Source: Planctomycetaceae bacterium (GTDB lineage Bacteria > Planctomycetota > Planctomycetia > Pirellulales > Pirellulaceae). From it: 39,463 nucleotides of DNA. The stretch is from NCBI GenBank assembly GCA_020638975.1, contig JACKHN010000048.1, forward strand, positions 1 through 39,463, written 5' to 3'. Below are positions 16,541 to 26,598 of this stretch, one piece after another. Made by a program: the position numbers and the translations under genes. The notes under the pieces are model-generated. The model saw only the letters and a list, made by a program, of their open reading frames with translations, searched no databases and was not told the DNA's origin. Position 1 is the first letter of the stretch; each line of letters begins with the position of its first letter.

Positions 16541-18217
16541 ATGAATTCCCCTCTGAGGCGGCTCTGTGCAACACACGCGAAACGTGCCGTCATCGCTTCG
16601 TTGGCGGATCGCGAGGCATCAGTAGCTCTGAAGTACGTCCTGATGCTCCTGGGACTCGGGTTCATTACGTCGAGGCTATTACTGCCCGAACTAGCACAGG
16701 CGAAACCACCAAATATCGTCCTTATCATGGCTGACGACCTGGGTTGGTCTGACCTTGGTTGCTATGGCGGCGAGATCGAGACTCCACACATCGATTCGTT
16801 GGCTCACGACGGCATGCGTTTCACGCAATTCTACAACAACGCGATCTGTGGACCGACTCGAGCCTCCTTGCTGACCGGCTTGTATTGCCAGCAGGTTGGT
16901 CATCGCGGTGATCGTTGGAACGATCCGAAAGACTTCAGCAAGTGTATGACTGTCGGCGAGGTGCTTCAGCAGGCGGGCTATCATACGGCTATGGTCGGTA
17001 AGTGGCAGGGAAGAGACTCGGCGCTGGATCGTGGATTTGATCGGTTCTACGGCCCGATGTGTCAGGCAAAGATCAGTTACTTCCACGAAGTGCAAGGCAA
17101 TCCATACTATCTCGACCGCACACGAGTGGACCTGCCGCAGGACTTCTATTTGACCGAGTCTTTGAATGACTATGCTGAAACGTTTCTCGACGAAGCGATT
17201 GAGAAGGAGAAACCATTCTTTCTGTACGTTGCACACATCGCGCCACATTGGCCGTTGCACGCACGCGCAACCGACATCGCCCGCTATCGCGACCGATACA
17301 TGGCGAGTGGTTGGGATCAGATTCGTGCGAAGCGATTTAGAACGCAGCAACAAACAGGGCTCGTCCCTTCCGAGTGGGGACTGTCGCCTCGACCATCAAG
17401 TGTTGGCGACTGGGATGCGGATGCCTTCAAAGAGTGGCAGGCAGAACGCATGTCGGTCTACGCAGCGCAGGTTGCTGCAATCGATCGCGGCCTCGGGCGA
17501 CTACTTCAGCAATTGAAGGATGCTAACAAGGCGGAGAACACGTTGGTGATGTTCCTGTCCGACAATGGAGCCGCACCTGACGGGGGCCTACGCCCAACGG
17601 CGAGCGGTTTCGGCTTCGGTCCCAAGGCTGCGAACGCGTCGTGGCGAAACGATGGCATCGCCATGCGACCGGGCAGCGGTCCTGGCAACATGCCTGGGCC
17701 TCATGATACCTTTGCGGCCTACGGGCTGGCCTGGGCGAATGCCAGCAACACGCCATTGCGTGGTACAAAGTTAGGAGCCTATGAAGGGGGCATCCGCACG
17801 CCCTTGGTCGCTCGGTGGCCCGCAGTCATTCGCGAGCGAGCCACGATCACCACGCAGCCCGGTCACGTGATCGACTTCATGGCCACTTGCCTTGACATTG
17901 CCGGTGCAACATATCCCGACGAGTTCCAAGGCCGCCATCCGCTGCCCGTGGAGGGCGAGAGCCTGCGACCAATCTTCGAAGGAAAAGAACGCGCAGCCCA
18001 CGATGAACTGTGTTGGAGTGTTGCCCAGCATGAGGCAATTCGAGTCGGTCAATGGAAGGCATTGCGGCCACGCAACGGTGGCGCGTGGCAGCTGTTCGAT
18101 CTCGAATCGGACGGCACCGAGACGACTGACTTGGCACACCGCGAACCAAAACGGTTGGCAGACATGGTAAGCCGATTCGACGCTTGGTACGCTCGTGTTG
18201 GAGCAAAAGAACGATGA
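16541..18217 (+). CDS. Secreted sulfatase (S1 family), sulfatase 4 of 5
   Basis: 558 residues from ATG 16541, which has GAGGA about ten bases upstream. The frame is open back to 16478, but that part would translate the edge of a repeat. The N-terminus is unusually long: about 30 basic and polar residues precede the hydrophobic segment YVLMLLGLGFITS, so it could be a long signal peptide or a membrane anchor. DDLG is at 65-68 and the maturation motif CGPTR at 103-107, with Cys103 as formylglycine precursor. FLSDNGAAPDGG and a Gly/Pro-rich insertion around 380-420 follow. No accessory C-terminal domain is present. It is probably an arylsulfatase-like enzyme acting on sulfated glycans. Confidence 0.92.
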   Translation: MNSPLRRLCATHAKRAVIASLADREASVALKYVLMLLGLGFITSRLLLPELAQAKPPNIVLIMADDLGWSDLGCYGGEIETPHIDSLAHDGMRFTQFYNNAICGPTRASLLTGLYCQQVGHRGDRWNDPKDFSKCMTVGEVLQQAGYHTAMVGKWQGRDSALDRGFDRFYGPMCQAKISYFHEVQGNPYYLDRTRVDLPQDFYLTESLNDYAETFLDEAIEKEKPFFLYVAHIAPHWPLHARATDIARYRDRYMASGWDQIRAKRFRTQQQTGLVPSEWGLSPRPSSVGDWDADAFKEWQAERMSVYAAQVAAIDRGLGRLLQQLKDANKAENTLVMFLSDNGAAPDGGLRPTASGFGFGPKAANASWRNDGIAMRPGSGPGNMPGPHDTFAAYGLAWANASNTPLRGTKLGAYEGGIRTPLVARWPAVIRERATITTQPGHVIDFMATCLDIAGATYPDEFQGRHPLPVEGESLRPIFEGKERAAHDELCWSVAQHEAIRVGQWKALRPRNGGAWQLFDLESDGTETTDLAHREPKRLADMVSRFDAWYARVGAKER

Positions 18218-18373
18218 ATGGCTTTTGGCGACCGCGCGGCAACACATTTGAGGAGGCGATCGACCTGCTTCGCCTTTGCTTTCTCTGCACGGACACGTGA
18301 GCCATATTCGAACGAACGGCTGCACGCAATGTTCGATTACTTCGTCACACTATCATCGCAAGGTGACAAACCC

Positions 18374-18748
18374 ATGGCCAAACACGCACCCGGCTTCTTA
18401 GCAATCGTGAACGACGCCAAGTCACGCGTTCGAGAATGTCAGCCCCCAGACGTAAAGAACTGGCTCGACGCTAGTGAGTCGTTTCACTTGATCGACGTCC
18501 GGGAAGAAAGTGAATGGCAGCGGGGACATCTGCCTTCCGCCGAGCACCTCGGAAAGGGCATCATCGAGCGAGACGTCGAGGCACGTTTTCCCGACAAGTC
18601 CGGGAAGTTAGTCTTGTATTGTGGCGGTGGATACCGCTCAGCGCTCGCCGCTGACAACCTCCAAAAAATGGGATACGTCAACGTCTTATCGATGGACGGT
18701 GGGTTTACCGGCTGGAAGAGCGCAGGCTTTGAAATTGATCAACCGGAG

Positions 18749-18757
<9 letters not shown>
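18374..18757 (+). CDS. Rhodanese-like sulfurtransferase
   Basis: 127 residues. ATG 18374 is preceded by AAGG about ten bases upstream; the frame is open back to 18218 but the extra part has no family resemblance. A single rhodanese domain covers residues 25-122: LIDVREESEWQRGHLPSAEHLG, then the active loop CGGGYRS at 83-89, with Cys83 as the sulfur-carrying residue and Arg88. MDGGFTGWKSAG is the typical end of the fold. The enzyme would transfer sulfane sulfur in the cytoplasm; there is no signal peptide. The final nine bases, including the stop codon, overlap the 3' end of the tRNA-Arg gene on the other strand. The link to the preceding sulfatase, if any, is only proximity. Confidence 0.9.
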
Positions 18758-18821
<64 letters not shown>

Positions 18822-18930
18822 GTGGCATAACCTGCCAGATGGTGCTTCCGTATCGTAGCAAACGACTGCTCGATTCACCATCCGCGTGGGGTACGAACAG
18901 GGCCTTTCAGCTTTTCAAACCGAGAGGTTT

Positions 18931-18999
18931 GTACGACGGGCCTCCGAGCCCGTCGATGAATCTAAGTCGTTATTCGACGGGCTCGGAGGCCCGTCGTAC
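18931..18999. repeat. Palindromic intergenic repeat (26-bp perfect arms)
   Basis: The arms at 18931-18956 (starting GTACGACGGGCCTCCGAG) and 18974-18999 are perfect inverted repeats around a 17-base loop. It lies between tRNA-Arg and the end of the first MscS gene. The very strong stem could stop transcription from the right, but its form is that of a dispersed element. Confidence 0.88.
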
Positions 19000-19059
19000 A
19001 TCTTGTGCAACTTCAACAAATGAAAAGCCCTGGGCTACGAACACCTAGGCGAAGTCGCG

Positions 19060-22000
19060 TCAAGCTGCTCCTTTTTGACTTTGCTCGCCACCCAATAACT
19101 TGGTGAGTGGTGCGTCGACCGTGCGAACGTGCAGATCTTGTTGTGGGAATGCGATCTCGATACGTGCTTTGCGGAACTCGCGGTCGATGGCCGAATGCAA
19201 CTCGTGGATGACGGTCAGACGATCATCGAGATTGGGCAGGAAACAACGCAATGTGAAGTTGAGCGAGCTGTCTGCGAAGCGGTCGAAAGTGGCAAGCGGT
19301 TCTGGGTCGGCGAGGACTTGTGGCTGATGCCGAGCGACCCTGAGTAAGAGCTGACGTACCAAGTCCGTATCACTGCCATACGCCACGCCAACTTGGATCT
19401 CGATGCGATTCACATCGTCGGTCAGCGTCCAGTTCATGACGTCTTCCGTAATGAACTTCTTGTTCGGCACAATTAGTTCGCGTCGGTCAAAGCCCGTTAT
19501 CGTCGTGGCACGGATCTGCATGCGAGTGACTCGCCCAGAAACGCCGCTGACCGTTACCAGATCCCCCACACGAATTGGCCGCTCGAACAGAATGATCAGA
19601 CCTGAAACAAGGTTCGCAAAGATCTCCTGCAGACCAAAGCCAAGCCCGACTGTCATTGCCGCCGCGAGCCACTGGATGCTGCTCCAACTGAGTCCGATCG
19701 TCAGACACGCCATCGCGATCGTTGTGAGTGTGAGCAGATATCGCAGAATCATGCCTGCAGCGTACCTTTGGCCTTTGTCGATGGGCATTCGTTCAAGTAT
19801 CAGCACTTCCACCAAAGCCGGGAGCGTCCGGGCTACGAGTAACCCCAGCGCCAGTAGCAAACAGGCCAACACGGCATGCTTCAATGTCGTCTTCACTTCC
19901 TTGTGGCTCGTCAGAACGCTCGGCGTGCCATCCATGTCAGTGACCGTTTGTTTGACTTCGACGGTCTTTGAAGAAAGCTCGACCTGGTCGAGGACACCGA
20001 GTGCTGGTGTGACATCTGCCCACACAAAGTAACCAGCAATCAACAGCGTTGCGGCGGCGGCGTAGCGGAGAAGGTAACGCAACTCCGAGTCGTTATGGTC
20101 GTCGACGGGTGCGGAGTTGTTGCCAGGTTCGGACGTCGCGAGTTCACCGTCCGCATCGACTTGTTCATTCTCATCGACTTCCGGGGCATCTGCTTCGTCC
20201 AAGTGAAACTTGCGCACCGAAAGCCAACGCTGTGCGACGGCCTGGCCGAGCGTGACTGCAAAGACGACGCTGGCGGTCGCTTGCAATCGCAGCGCCAAGT
20301 GCTGGGCCGAGTAGTCGTAGCCCAGAGCGGTAAGTGCAGCAAGCCCAACTGGAGTGCCGACTCCGAGGAAGTAGATGGCATGTCGTAGTTGATGAAGCCA
20401 GCCGCTTTGCGAACCCGTCGACGGATCTTCCGATTTGCTCTTGCGCGATTTCAGAGTTGAATGCGCGAAGGCAGCCAACGTCGTCATGCCTACCAGAAAG
20501 CCAACGCGACCAAGGAACGAAGACCATTCGCCATCGCGATAGACGGTCACCGACGCAATGAAGAAAACACATGGAATTCCGATTGCCGACAGCCAAGACA
20601 AGTTTCGTCGTGCCAGCCCCGCAGATTCATTGTTCCAATCGAAGTGACGTTCGGCGATTCCATTTCGTCTGCACAATTGCCGTGCAAAGCGACAGAGCCA
20701 GAACGCATAGGCCGCGCTTTGCAGGCCCTGTCCGACGGCAGTGCCGAGGTCTGGCATACTCTCGATCGTCCTTAACTGCCATCCGGCCAACCACATCAAC
20801 CCGGGCCAGAATGCAGTCGCCAGCGACGCCGCGACAATCGCTTCGATCGTCGGCATAAAGCGTCCTTGCAACTCAGCAGGATCGGTTTCGCAGATCCTAT
20901 TGATCTGACGTCGAAAGCGGTCGCGACACAGAATCATTAGAACGATGGCGAGAACCGCCAGTACGGCGAGCAAGGGACGCTCTGCGATCCGATCCTTGAT
21001 TACCTTTGTCACGGCAGACCATTGAGTTGGCTCGGACAAATCCTGCAACTCGACCCATGCTTGGCTGAAGTGCGAGAGGCTAATTGGCTCGCTGCTGCGA
21101 ATCCATAACACGCGCTCGTCAATAAAAGCTTGTGACTGTTCGGTCTGTGCAATCAGCTCGCGCTGGGCGACTTCCAATTCGCCTAACAGTTTGATGTAAA
21201 CGTCGTGATCGCCGATGAGCGTCCCGAGCAACTCGGCAGTCGTCGTCAGCAGATCTCTCACCATCTGGGTGATTTGCGATTCGTCGTACTTTTGGATCGA
21301 GTCGTCAAGCCGAGCGATGACGGCCGTGATGGCGGCCTCGCGGTCGTCGAGCATCTCTTCATACTCTTGCAATTCCAATAGCCTCAAATGGATTGCCGGT
21401 GTTTCATTGCTGACAAATCGCAATCGCTCACGGCAGGTGCCCAACTCAGGCAATTGGTCTCGTTCACGTCGCAGGAGCAGTCCGATGGTTGTCGAGTTCC
21501 CGGCCTTTCTGACCTTCTCTGCCATCTTTTCAAAGTCCGCCTTGACGGTCGCAGCGGCTTGTGTTGCTTCCTGAACTTCTTTCGTCGTTGACTCAATCAA
21601 CGCGACGAGTTCCTTACGCCGCTCGGTGATCTGAGCATTCTTTTCCGCCAGACTCTTGAGGGCAGGCACCGCTTCGTGCAACTGGCGTCGCGCTTCCGCC
21701 GCTTGTCGATCCAAGTCACGTTTGCGAGTGTCGGCGACGAGTTTCTGCCAGCGCGCCGACTCTTTTTCCAAATGCTCGACCTCGCGTTTGGCAAGATCAC
21801 GCTGCAAGGGCGCCAGTTCGGCCAACGTGTCGATGCGCTTCGCCTCGAGCGGGAATACCGCTCGCTGTATTTCCAATGCAGCGAACTTTGCTTCGGTCTC
21901 CAGGCGTCGCACCGTATCGACGAGCGAACTGTTATCCCGCGCCGCAGTGAGCGCCTTCTTGGTTTCCTCAAAGGCCTTTTCGGTTTCCGGAATGAGTTTC

Positions 22001-22686
22001 GGCAGGTCTGCCTTCCTCACGCTGCGACGCTTCAGAGTCTCCTCTTTCTTCGCCAGAAGGTCTCTCGCCTGCTTCAGCCGTTCGTCGGTTTCGGTCGCTG
22101 CAAGTTCGACTTGGCTCAGCGGTACGTCGAATGCGACGTTAAACGTTGGTTCGCCGCGTGGGACCGCCAAGCCTTGCTTGACTTCGATCATGTCGTTGGG
22201 CAGCGACTGGATTTCGGCCTGATACTGCGCGAGCTTGGCAGCCGCTTCGGTTGCCGTCTTCAACCACTCTGTTGCTGCCTTGAGCCGTTCCAACGCCTCC
22301 TTCTTCGCGGCTTCGTCGAGTTTCGTGTCGTCTGTGACTTCTTTGATCTTGGCGTCGATATCACTTTGTGTGATTGTGGCCGTCAATTGCGACTCTGTTT
22401 CCATGAAGCTCGCCGGAGCAACATGCTGCTGCTCGCTCTGGGCGATTGGTGTCGGTACGACGCCAGCACTTGATGTCTCACGCTCCTGCGACTCCGATGC
22501 CTCCAACGAACGTTGCGCGGATGGCAAATAGCGGTTGTCGTTGATTACCGGTGGCAATGGCGCGGTGGATTGAGAGTATTGCTGGGCATGCGCAGTTTGC
22601 GGTGTGGCAACGCCCATGTTCAGTGTCAATGAAAGCAAAATCAGGTTGACGGTTGTGCGTGTCACTTCAGGCTTCATCTTTCTCAT
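19060..22686 (-). CDS. Large MscS-family mechanosensitive channel (MscK-like)
   Basis: 1,208 residues from the ATG at 22686. The frame is open to 22794, but those codons run through a palindromic repeat, so the longer start is rejected. A signal peptide (TVNLILLSLTLNMG...AHAQ) is followed by a long extracytoplasmic region, about 30-560, that is mostly coiled coil rich in Glu, Lys, Arg and Ala. Several membrane helices run from about 570. The MscS core lies at about 965-1208: GLGFGLQEIFANLVSGLIILFERPIRVGDLV is its pore and beta-domain entry, and EIAFPQQDLHVR its end. The order matches E. coli MscK, about 1,120 residues. It would open under membrane tension to release ions and solutes. A related channel gene lies 129 bp upstream. 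Confidence 0.93.
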   Translation of the reverse strand: MRKMKPEVTRTTVNLILLSLTLNMGVATPQTAHAQQYSQSTAPLPPVINDNRYLPSAQRSLEASESQERETSSAGVVPTPIAQSEQQHVAPASFMETESQLTATITQSDIDAKIKEVTDDTKLDEAAKKEALERLKAATEWLKTATEAAAKLAQYQAEIQSLPNDMIEVKQGLAVPRGEPTFNVAFDVPLSQVELAATETDERLKQARDLLAKKEETLKRRSVRKADLPKLIPETEKAFEETKKALTAARDNSSLVDTVRRLETEAKFAALEIQRAVFPLEAKRIDTLAELAPLQRDLAKREVEHLEKESARWQKLVADTRKRDLDRQAAEARRQLHEAVPALKSLAEKNAQITERRKELVALIESTTKEVQEATQAAATVKADFEKMAEKVRKAGNSTTIGLLLRRERDQLPELGTCRERLRFVSNETPAIHLRLLELQEYEEMLDDREAAITAVIARLDDSIQKYDESQITQMVRDLLTTTAELLGTLIGDHDVYIKLLGELEVAQRELIAQTEQSQAFIDERVLWIRSSEPISLSHFSQAWVELQDLSEPTQWSAVTKVIKDRIAERPLLAVLAVLAIVLMILCRDRFRRQINRICETDPAELQGRFMPTIEAIVAASLATAFWPGLMWLAGWQLRTIESMPDLGTAVGQGLQSAAYAFWLCRFARQLCRRNGIAERHFDWNNESAGLARRNLSWLSAIGIPCVFFIASVTVYRDGEWSSFLGRVGFLVGMTTLAAFAHSTLKSRKSKSEDPSTGSQSGWLHQLRHAIYFLGVGTPVGLAALTALGYDYSAQHLALRLQATASVVFAVTLGQAVAQRWLSVRKFHLDEADAPEVDENEQVDADGELATSEPGNNSAPVDDHNDSELRYLLRYAAAATLLIAGYFVWADVTPALGVLDQVELSSKTVEVKQTVTDMDGTPSVLTSHKEVKTTLKHAVLACLLLALGLLVARTLPALVEVLILERMPIDKGQRYAAGMILRYLLTLTTIAMACLTIGLSWSSIQWLAAAMTVGLGFGLQEIFANLVSGLIILFERPIRVGDLVTVSGVSGRVTRMQIRATTITGFDRRELIVPNKKFITEDVMNWTLTDDVNRIEIQVGVAYGSDTDLVRQLLLRVARHQPQVLADPEPLATFDRFADSSLNFTLRCFLPNLDDRLTVIHELHSAIDREFRKARIEIAFPQQDLHVRTVDAPLTKLLGGEQSQKGAA

Positions 22687-22741
22687 CGGATTGGACTCGC
22701 GCGTCATGGCGACGCAAGATCGAGTCGGATTGCGAAGTCGT

Positions 22742-22799
22742 GTAGGGTGGGCTGTGCCATCCCTGGATGCTGTGCAATGGTGGGCACATCCCACCTTAC
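22742..22799. repeat. Imperfect palindromic repeat (17-bp arms)
   Basis: GTAGGGTGGGCTGTGCC at 22742-22758 and GGCACATCCCACCTTAC at 22783-22799 pair at 15 of 17 positions. The GTAGGGTGGGC type is a widespread dispersed repeat in several large bacterial genomes. It lies between the two MscS-family genes. Confidence 0.75.
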
Positions 22800-22815
22800 G
22801 CGTCTCTCCCTCTTG

Positions 22816-25149
22816 TTAAGCGGCTTCCGAGTTGCGTGAGTCGGTCAATCGATCGCGCTCGTCATGCGGAATCATTCGGATCGGAATCGGTGTCGAGGCG
22901 TCGATGTGGATATCGCGTTGCGGGAATGCGATCGTGATGCCGGCATCGCGAAACAGTTGGTCGATACGAAATCGCACGTCGCTTTCGATACGAGTGCGAT
23001 CCGAGATGCTCCGCACCTTGACCCAGAAGTGGACCTCGAAGTTCAATGAGTTGTCGCCGAACTCAACGAACCACACAAACGGTTCGGGGCTGTTCAAGAT
23101 GCGACCATGCTCGACGGCGGCGTGTTTCATCAATTTGGTTGCATCGCGTGTCGGCGATCCGTATGCAATACCGACCTTCACGTTAGTGCGAAGTTTGTCG
23201 TCGCCACGTGTTAAGTTGACAACATTGTTTTCGAGGAAGGTGCTGTTGGGAACGATGATGTCCAAGTTGTTGCCCGTCCGAATAATCGTGCTGCGAGCAC
23301 CAATGTGCTCCACGTTGCCGTACAACTCGTCAATCTGAATTAAGTCGCCGACTTTGATCGGACGTTCTGCCAATAGGATCAGTCCACTGATGAAGTTATT
23401 GAGGATGTTCTGGCTGCCGAAGCCAACGCCGATCGCGATCGCACCACCGAGGAAAGTGAACATCGTGAGAGGGACGTTGACGAACCGCAGGGCGGTCAAG
23501 GTAAAGCAGACGAGCAGCACGTAGAATGACAACGATTGCAAGGCGGCGGCACCGCTCTCGTTCATCCGAATCCGGCCCTGCTGCAGTCGATAGCCCAGCG
23601 TGCGGCTAAGCATCCGAGCGAGAACGAACCCGCAGAAGATCAGGAACACGCCCAGTAACAGCTTGCCAACGGTCAAGGAATGATCGTCGACTGTGGTGAC
23701 TTCCATGTTCCAGACGGTAGCCGCGTGATGTCGCGCGCTCTCAAGCCACTCGGCGAGCGTCCAATTCTCGACGTCGCCACCGATCTCGGCGAGCAGTTTC
23801 TCCGTCAGCTGCCGACTCGCTTCGATACTGACAATGTTTGCATCGTGAACTTGAATCAATTGTGTGAGCAGGTCGCGTTGTTCTTGAATCCATCTGCGAA
23901 CCTGTGTGGCTTCCTCGCCGGCAGCCTGATACTCCTTGTCAATTGCAACAAGATCCTGCCGGGCCTCGTTGATGCGGTTTTGTTCGAGCGGTCGATCCGT
24001 GTCGAGCTGCTTCAGCCTTGCACGAGCCTCCTCGTCCCACGTAATCAACTCGTCGGTCGTTGCCGTCCCGCGAATGACTGCAAATCGGCGATCCCAGATT
24101 TGTCGGTTCCCGCCGCGGCGTTCCAGCCGTGACGTCAGGACGGACACTTGCGTCTGGTAGAGTTGTTTGGCAAGCAGTTTTGCCTCGACCTGTTCGGCGA
24201 GTGCCGCATCTTTGTCGGGCTTCGCGTCGAGTTGCTGGCGTGCCCGTGACCACTCGCCTTCCGCGTAGCCTAGATTCGACTCGGCAAGTTGCTTGTCGTT
24301 GCGTAGTTCGTCTTCTTGCTTGGCGATCTCGATCAACTGCGCGTCAAGGTCTTCTTGCGAGAAAACGACGCCCTTCTGGACGACCCACCGGATCTTTTCC
24401 TCCAGCAACTCGATTTGCCGTTGATGCAACTGCTGAGCGAGTTGTTGATTTGCCTCCTCTTGTTTCTTGAACTCGACCCCAATGGTGGCGATGCGCACCT
24501 CTAGCTCCGCGAACTTCGTCGCGTTGGCGAGTTCGGCTTTCTTGTCTTCAGCCGTATTGGACTGCTCGACTTCCTTGGCTCGCCGATACGCTTGCTCCTT
24601 GGTCTCCAAAGCTAGTTTAGCTCGCGCGATCGCCTCGGTTGCACTCGTGACGCTCGCATCGACGGTTGCAGTGCGCGTCTGGCGCGTCGCGAGGTCATCG
24701 CGCAGGTGGTCAAGGAATAAGAAGGACGAAGAGTTCTCCTCAGGTGGACCGGATTCGCGAACCACTGCCAATTGGCCTTCAAAGTCGCTGATGCGGTTTT
24801 TCTGATCAAGGTGTTCCGTTTTAGCCGCTTCATTCTGAGCGACGACGACCTCAAGCTGTTTTAACAACTCGACTTCGCGCTGAAGACGCTCGGGAGGTTT
24901 GACATTGTTCTCTTCCGACGTTTGTTTCGCCGAGTCGAGTGTTCGCTGTGCGACGCGCAGTTCTTCCGCGACTTGTTCTCGCTTCGATGGCGACGCGAGA
25001 TCGGGCTGAGGTACCAATCCGTCGGTCGGAGCCCCGGCAATTGGCGTGACATCACCGTTGGCCGCATTCAGAATGGGCGGCTGAGCCCGAAGTGCGGTCG
25101 TCCTGACGGACAGAAGTGCGCATAACAGAAAGAACCGTAACCAATTCAT
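22816..25149 (-). CDS. MscS-family mechanosensitive channel with long N-terminal coiled coil
   Basis: 777 residues from the ATG at 25149; GAGGG stands about six bases upstream, whereas the longer frame up to 25251 has no such site. A signal peptide (WLRFFLLCALLSVRTTALRA) leads to a predicted coiled coil at about 55-470. Only about three membrane helices follow, at about 490-600. The MscS core includes GVGFGSQNILNNFISGLILLAERPIKVGDLI and ends ITIAFPQRDIHID. It is smaller than the neighbour at 19060, lacking the extra membrane helices, and matches the simpler MscS/YnaI core behind a large extracytoplasmic sensor. It probably releases solutes upon osmotic downshock. The two genes look like ancient paralogues in tandem, likely in one transcript. 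Confidence 0.93.
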   Translation of the reverse strand: MNWLRFFLLCALLSVRTTALRAQPPILNAANGDVTPIAGAPTDGLVPQPDLASPSKREQVAEELRVAQRTLDSAKQTSEENNVKPPERLQREVELLKQLEVVVAQNEAAKTEHLDQKNRISDFEGQLAVVRESGPPEENSSSFLFLDHLRDDLATRQTRTATVDASVTSATEAIARAKLALETKEQAYRRAKEVEQSNTAEDKKAELANATKFAELEVRIATIGVEFKKQEEANQQLAQQLHQRQIELLEEKIRWVVQKGVVFSQEDLDAQLIEIAKQEDELRNDKQLAESNLGYAEGEWSRARQQLDAKPDKDAALAEQVEAKLLAKQLYQTQVSVLTSRLERRGGNRQIWDRRFAVIRGTATTDELITWDEEARARLKQLDTDRPLEQNRINEARQDLVAIDKEYQAAGEEATQVRRWIQEQRDLLTQLIQVHDANIVSIEASRQLTEKLLAEIGGDVENWTLAEWLESARHHAATVWNMEVTTVDDHSLTVGKLLLGVFLIFCGFVLARMLSRTLGYRLQQGRIRMNESGAAALQSLSFYVLLVCFTLTALRFVNVPLTMFTFLGGAIAIGVGFGSQNILNNFISGLILLAERPIKVGDLIQIDELYGNVEHIGARSTIIRTGNNLDIIVPNSTFLENNVVNLTRGDDKLRTNVKVGIAYGSPTRDATKLMKHAAVEHGRILNSPEPFVWFVEFGDNSLNFEVHFWVKVRSISDRTRIESDVRFRIDQLFRDAGITIAFPQRDIHIDASTPIPIRMIPHDERDRLTDSRNSEAA

Positions 25150-25392
25150 CACGTCCCTCGCATCCATGATTGGGAGTGTTTTCGTGTTTTCCGAACCCGA
25201 CGCGCACAACTCGTACACGCACCCTAGGCAAAACCTATGGCGGGCTATCAAAACTGTAGTGTTGGTTCCCGGCTCGCTTCCCGCGATTGCGGGCGGCGGA
25301 TGGTATCAGAAGGCAAATAGAGGAACAAGTCCGAGCCACTCAGGCAAATAGCCCGTTTTCGAGTCATTCCGCGAAGATCGTCGTAGTGCCGA

Positions 25393-26550
25393 TCACTTCC
25401 CGCCGCCCAGCCAGCCCTTGCGCCAGAAAAATGCGACCATTCCGCCTGCCGTCGCGACCATCGTGCACCAGACCGCCGGGTACGCCCAACGGACGTGCAA
25501 TTCCGGCATATGCTCGAAATTCATTCCGTAAATGCCCGCCAAAAAGGTCAAAGGGATGAAAATGCTAGCCATGATAGTTAGCACTTTCATCACTTCGTTC
25601 GTCCGGTTCGCGATCGACGAGAGATAAGTGTTCATTAATCCCGTAGACATCTCGCGATACATTTCGATAACTTCTGCCGTTTGAACGCTGTGATCGTAGG
25701 TGTCGCGAAGGAACACTCTCACTTCGTCGGTGACCAGCGGATTCTCGTCGCGAATCAACGAGTTGACGGCTTCGCGCTGTGGCCACACCGCGCGTCGCAA
25801 GTTGACGAGCATGTTCTTCGTGCGGTTCAGATCCCTCAACACTTCGTTGGTGGGATTCTCCATGACCACGGTTTCGAGCTGTTCCAGATGATCGCCAATC
25901 GCTTCAATGACCGGGTAGTAGCCGTCGACGATCGTATCGACGATCGCATAGGCTAGATAACTTGAACCGCTGTGTCGCATCCGACCGGTACCAGCACGAA
26001 TCCGTTCGCGAACGGGATCGAGAATGTCACCGTATCGCTCTTGAAAGGTCAACACAAAGTTATCGCCGAGGATCAGCGATACCTGCTCCATGTCGACACT
26101 CTCGGAGTCGCTGATGCGTACCATCCGCGTAATGATGAGAACTTGCTTGTCATACGACTCGGCCTTCGGACGCTGGGGCATGTTGACGACATCTTCCATC
26201 GCCAACGCATGAATTGCGAATATCTCGCCAATCTTCCGGACTAACTTCTCATCACCAAAGCCTTGGACATCGACCCAAGTTACATTTCCTGGCTCCAAGG
26301 CCGTAGCCAGTTGCTCGACATCGTGGACGTCCACCTCAAGACATTCGTGAGCGTCGTAGCTGATCATTCGGATCTTCGGAGGCGGTGCGTCGTCGGCGAT
26401 CAGCAGTGTCCCGGGGCTGGCCCCGACTTTCGGGTGCCGTTTCTTAAATGCAGCACTACCGAGATCGAGTAGCGTCGAAACTATGTCCGATCCGGTTGTG
26501 TTTGCTCCGGTCTTCGCCAATACCACGGGCGTTGCAGTCCAACTGCTCAC
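25393..26550 (-). CDS. corA: CorA-type magnesium/cobalt transporter
   Basis: 385 residues. The start is GTG at 26550 with GGAGG five bases upstream; an ATG inside this region is out of frame. The N-terminal cytoplasmic domain contains VTWVDVQGFGDE and LAMEDVVNMPQRPKAESYD, both CorA landmarks. The long helix leads to the C-terminal membrane pair: IMASIFIPLTFLAGIYGMNFEHMPE, with the selectivity motif GMN at 342-344, then a second helix and a basic Lys/Arg tail. It would form a pentamer in the inner membrane importing Mg2+. The gene begins 48 bp after the SLC12-like transporter gene and is likely in the same operon. Confidence 0.95.
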   Translation of the reverse strand: MSSWTATPVVLAKTGANTTGSDIVSTLLDLGSAAFKKRHPKVGASPGTLLIADDAPPPKIRMISYDAHECLEVDVHDVEQLATALEPGNVTWVDVQGFGDEKLVRKIGEIFAIHALAMEDVVNMPQRPKAESYDKQVLIITRMVRISDSESVDMEQVSLILGDNFVLTFQERYGDILDPVRERIRAGTGRMRHSGSSYLAYAIVDTIVDGYYPVIEAIGDHLEQLETVVMENPTNEVLRDLNRTKNMLVNLRRAVWPQREAVNSLIRDENPLVTDEVRVFLRDTYDHSVQTAEVIEMYREMSTGLMNTYLSSIANRTNEVMKVLTIMASIFIPLTFLAGIYGMNFEHMPELHVRWAYPAVWCTMVATAGGMVAFFWRKGWLGGGK

Positions 26551-26598
26551 GGCATCCTCCGTTTGCTGTTAACTCTTAAATCGTGTTCAGGCAAGCCG

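Noticed and set aside
22687..22794. N-terminal extension of the large MscS gene
   Set aside because: These codons pass through the GTAGGGTGGGC palindrome and precede the real signal peptide.
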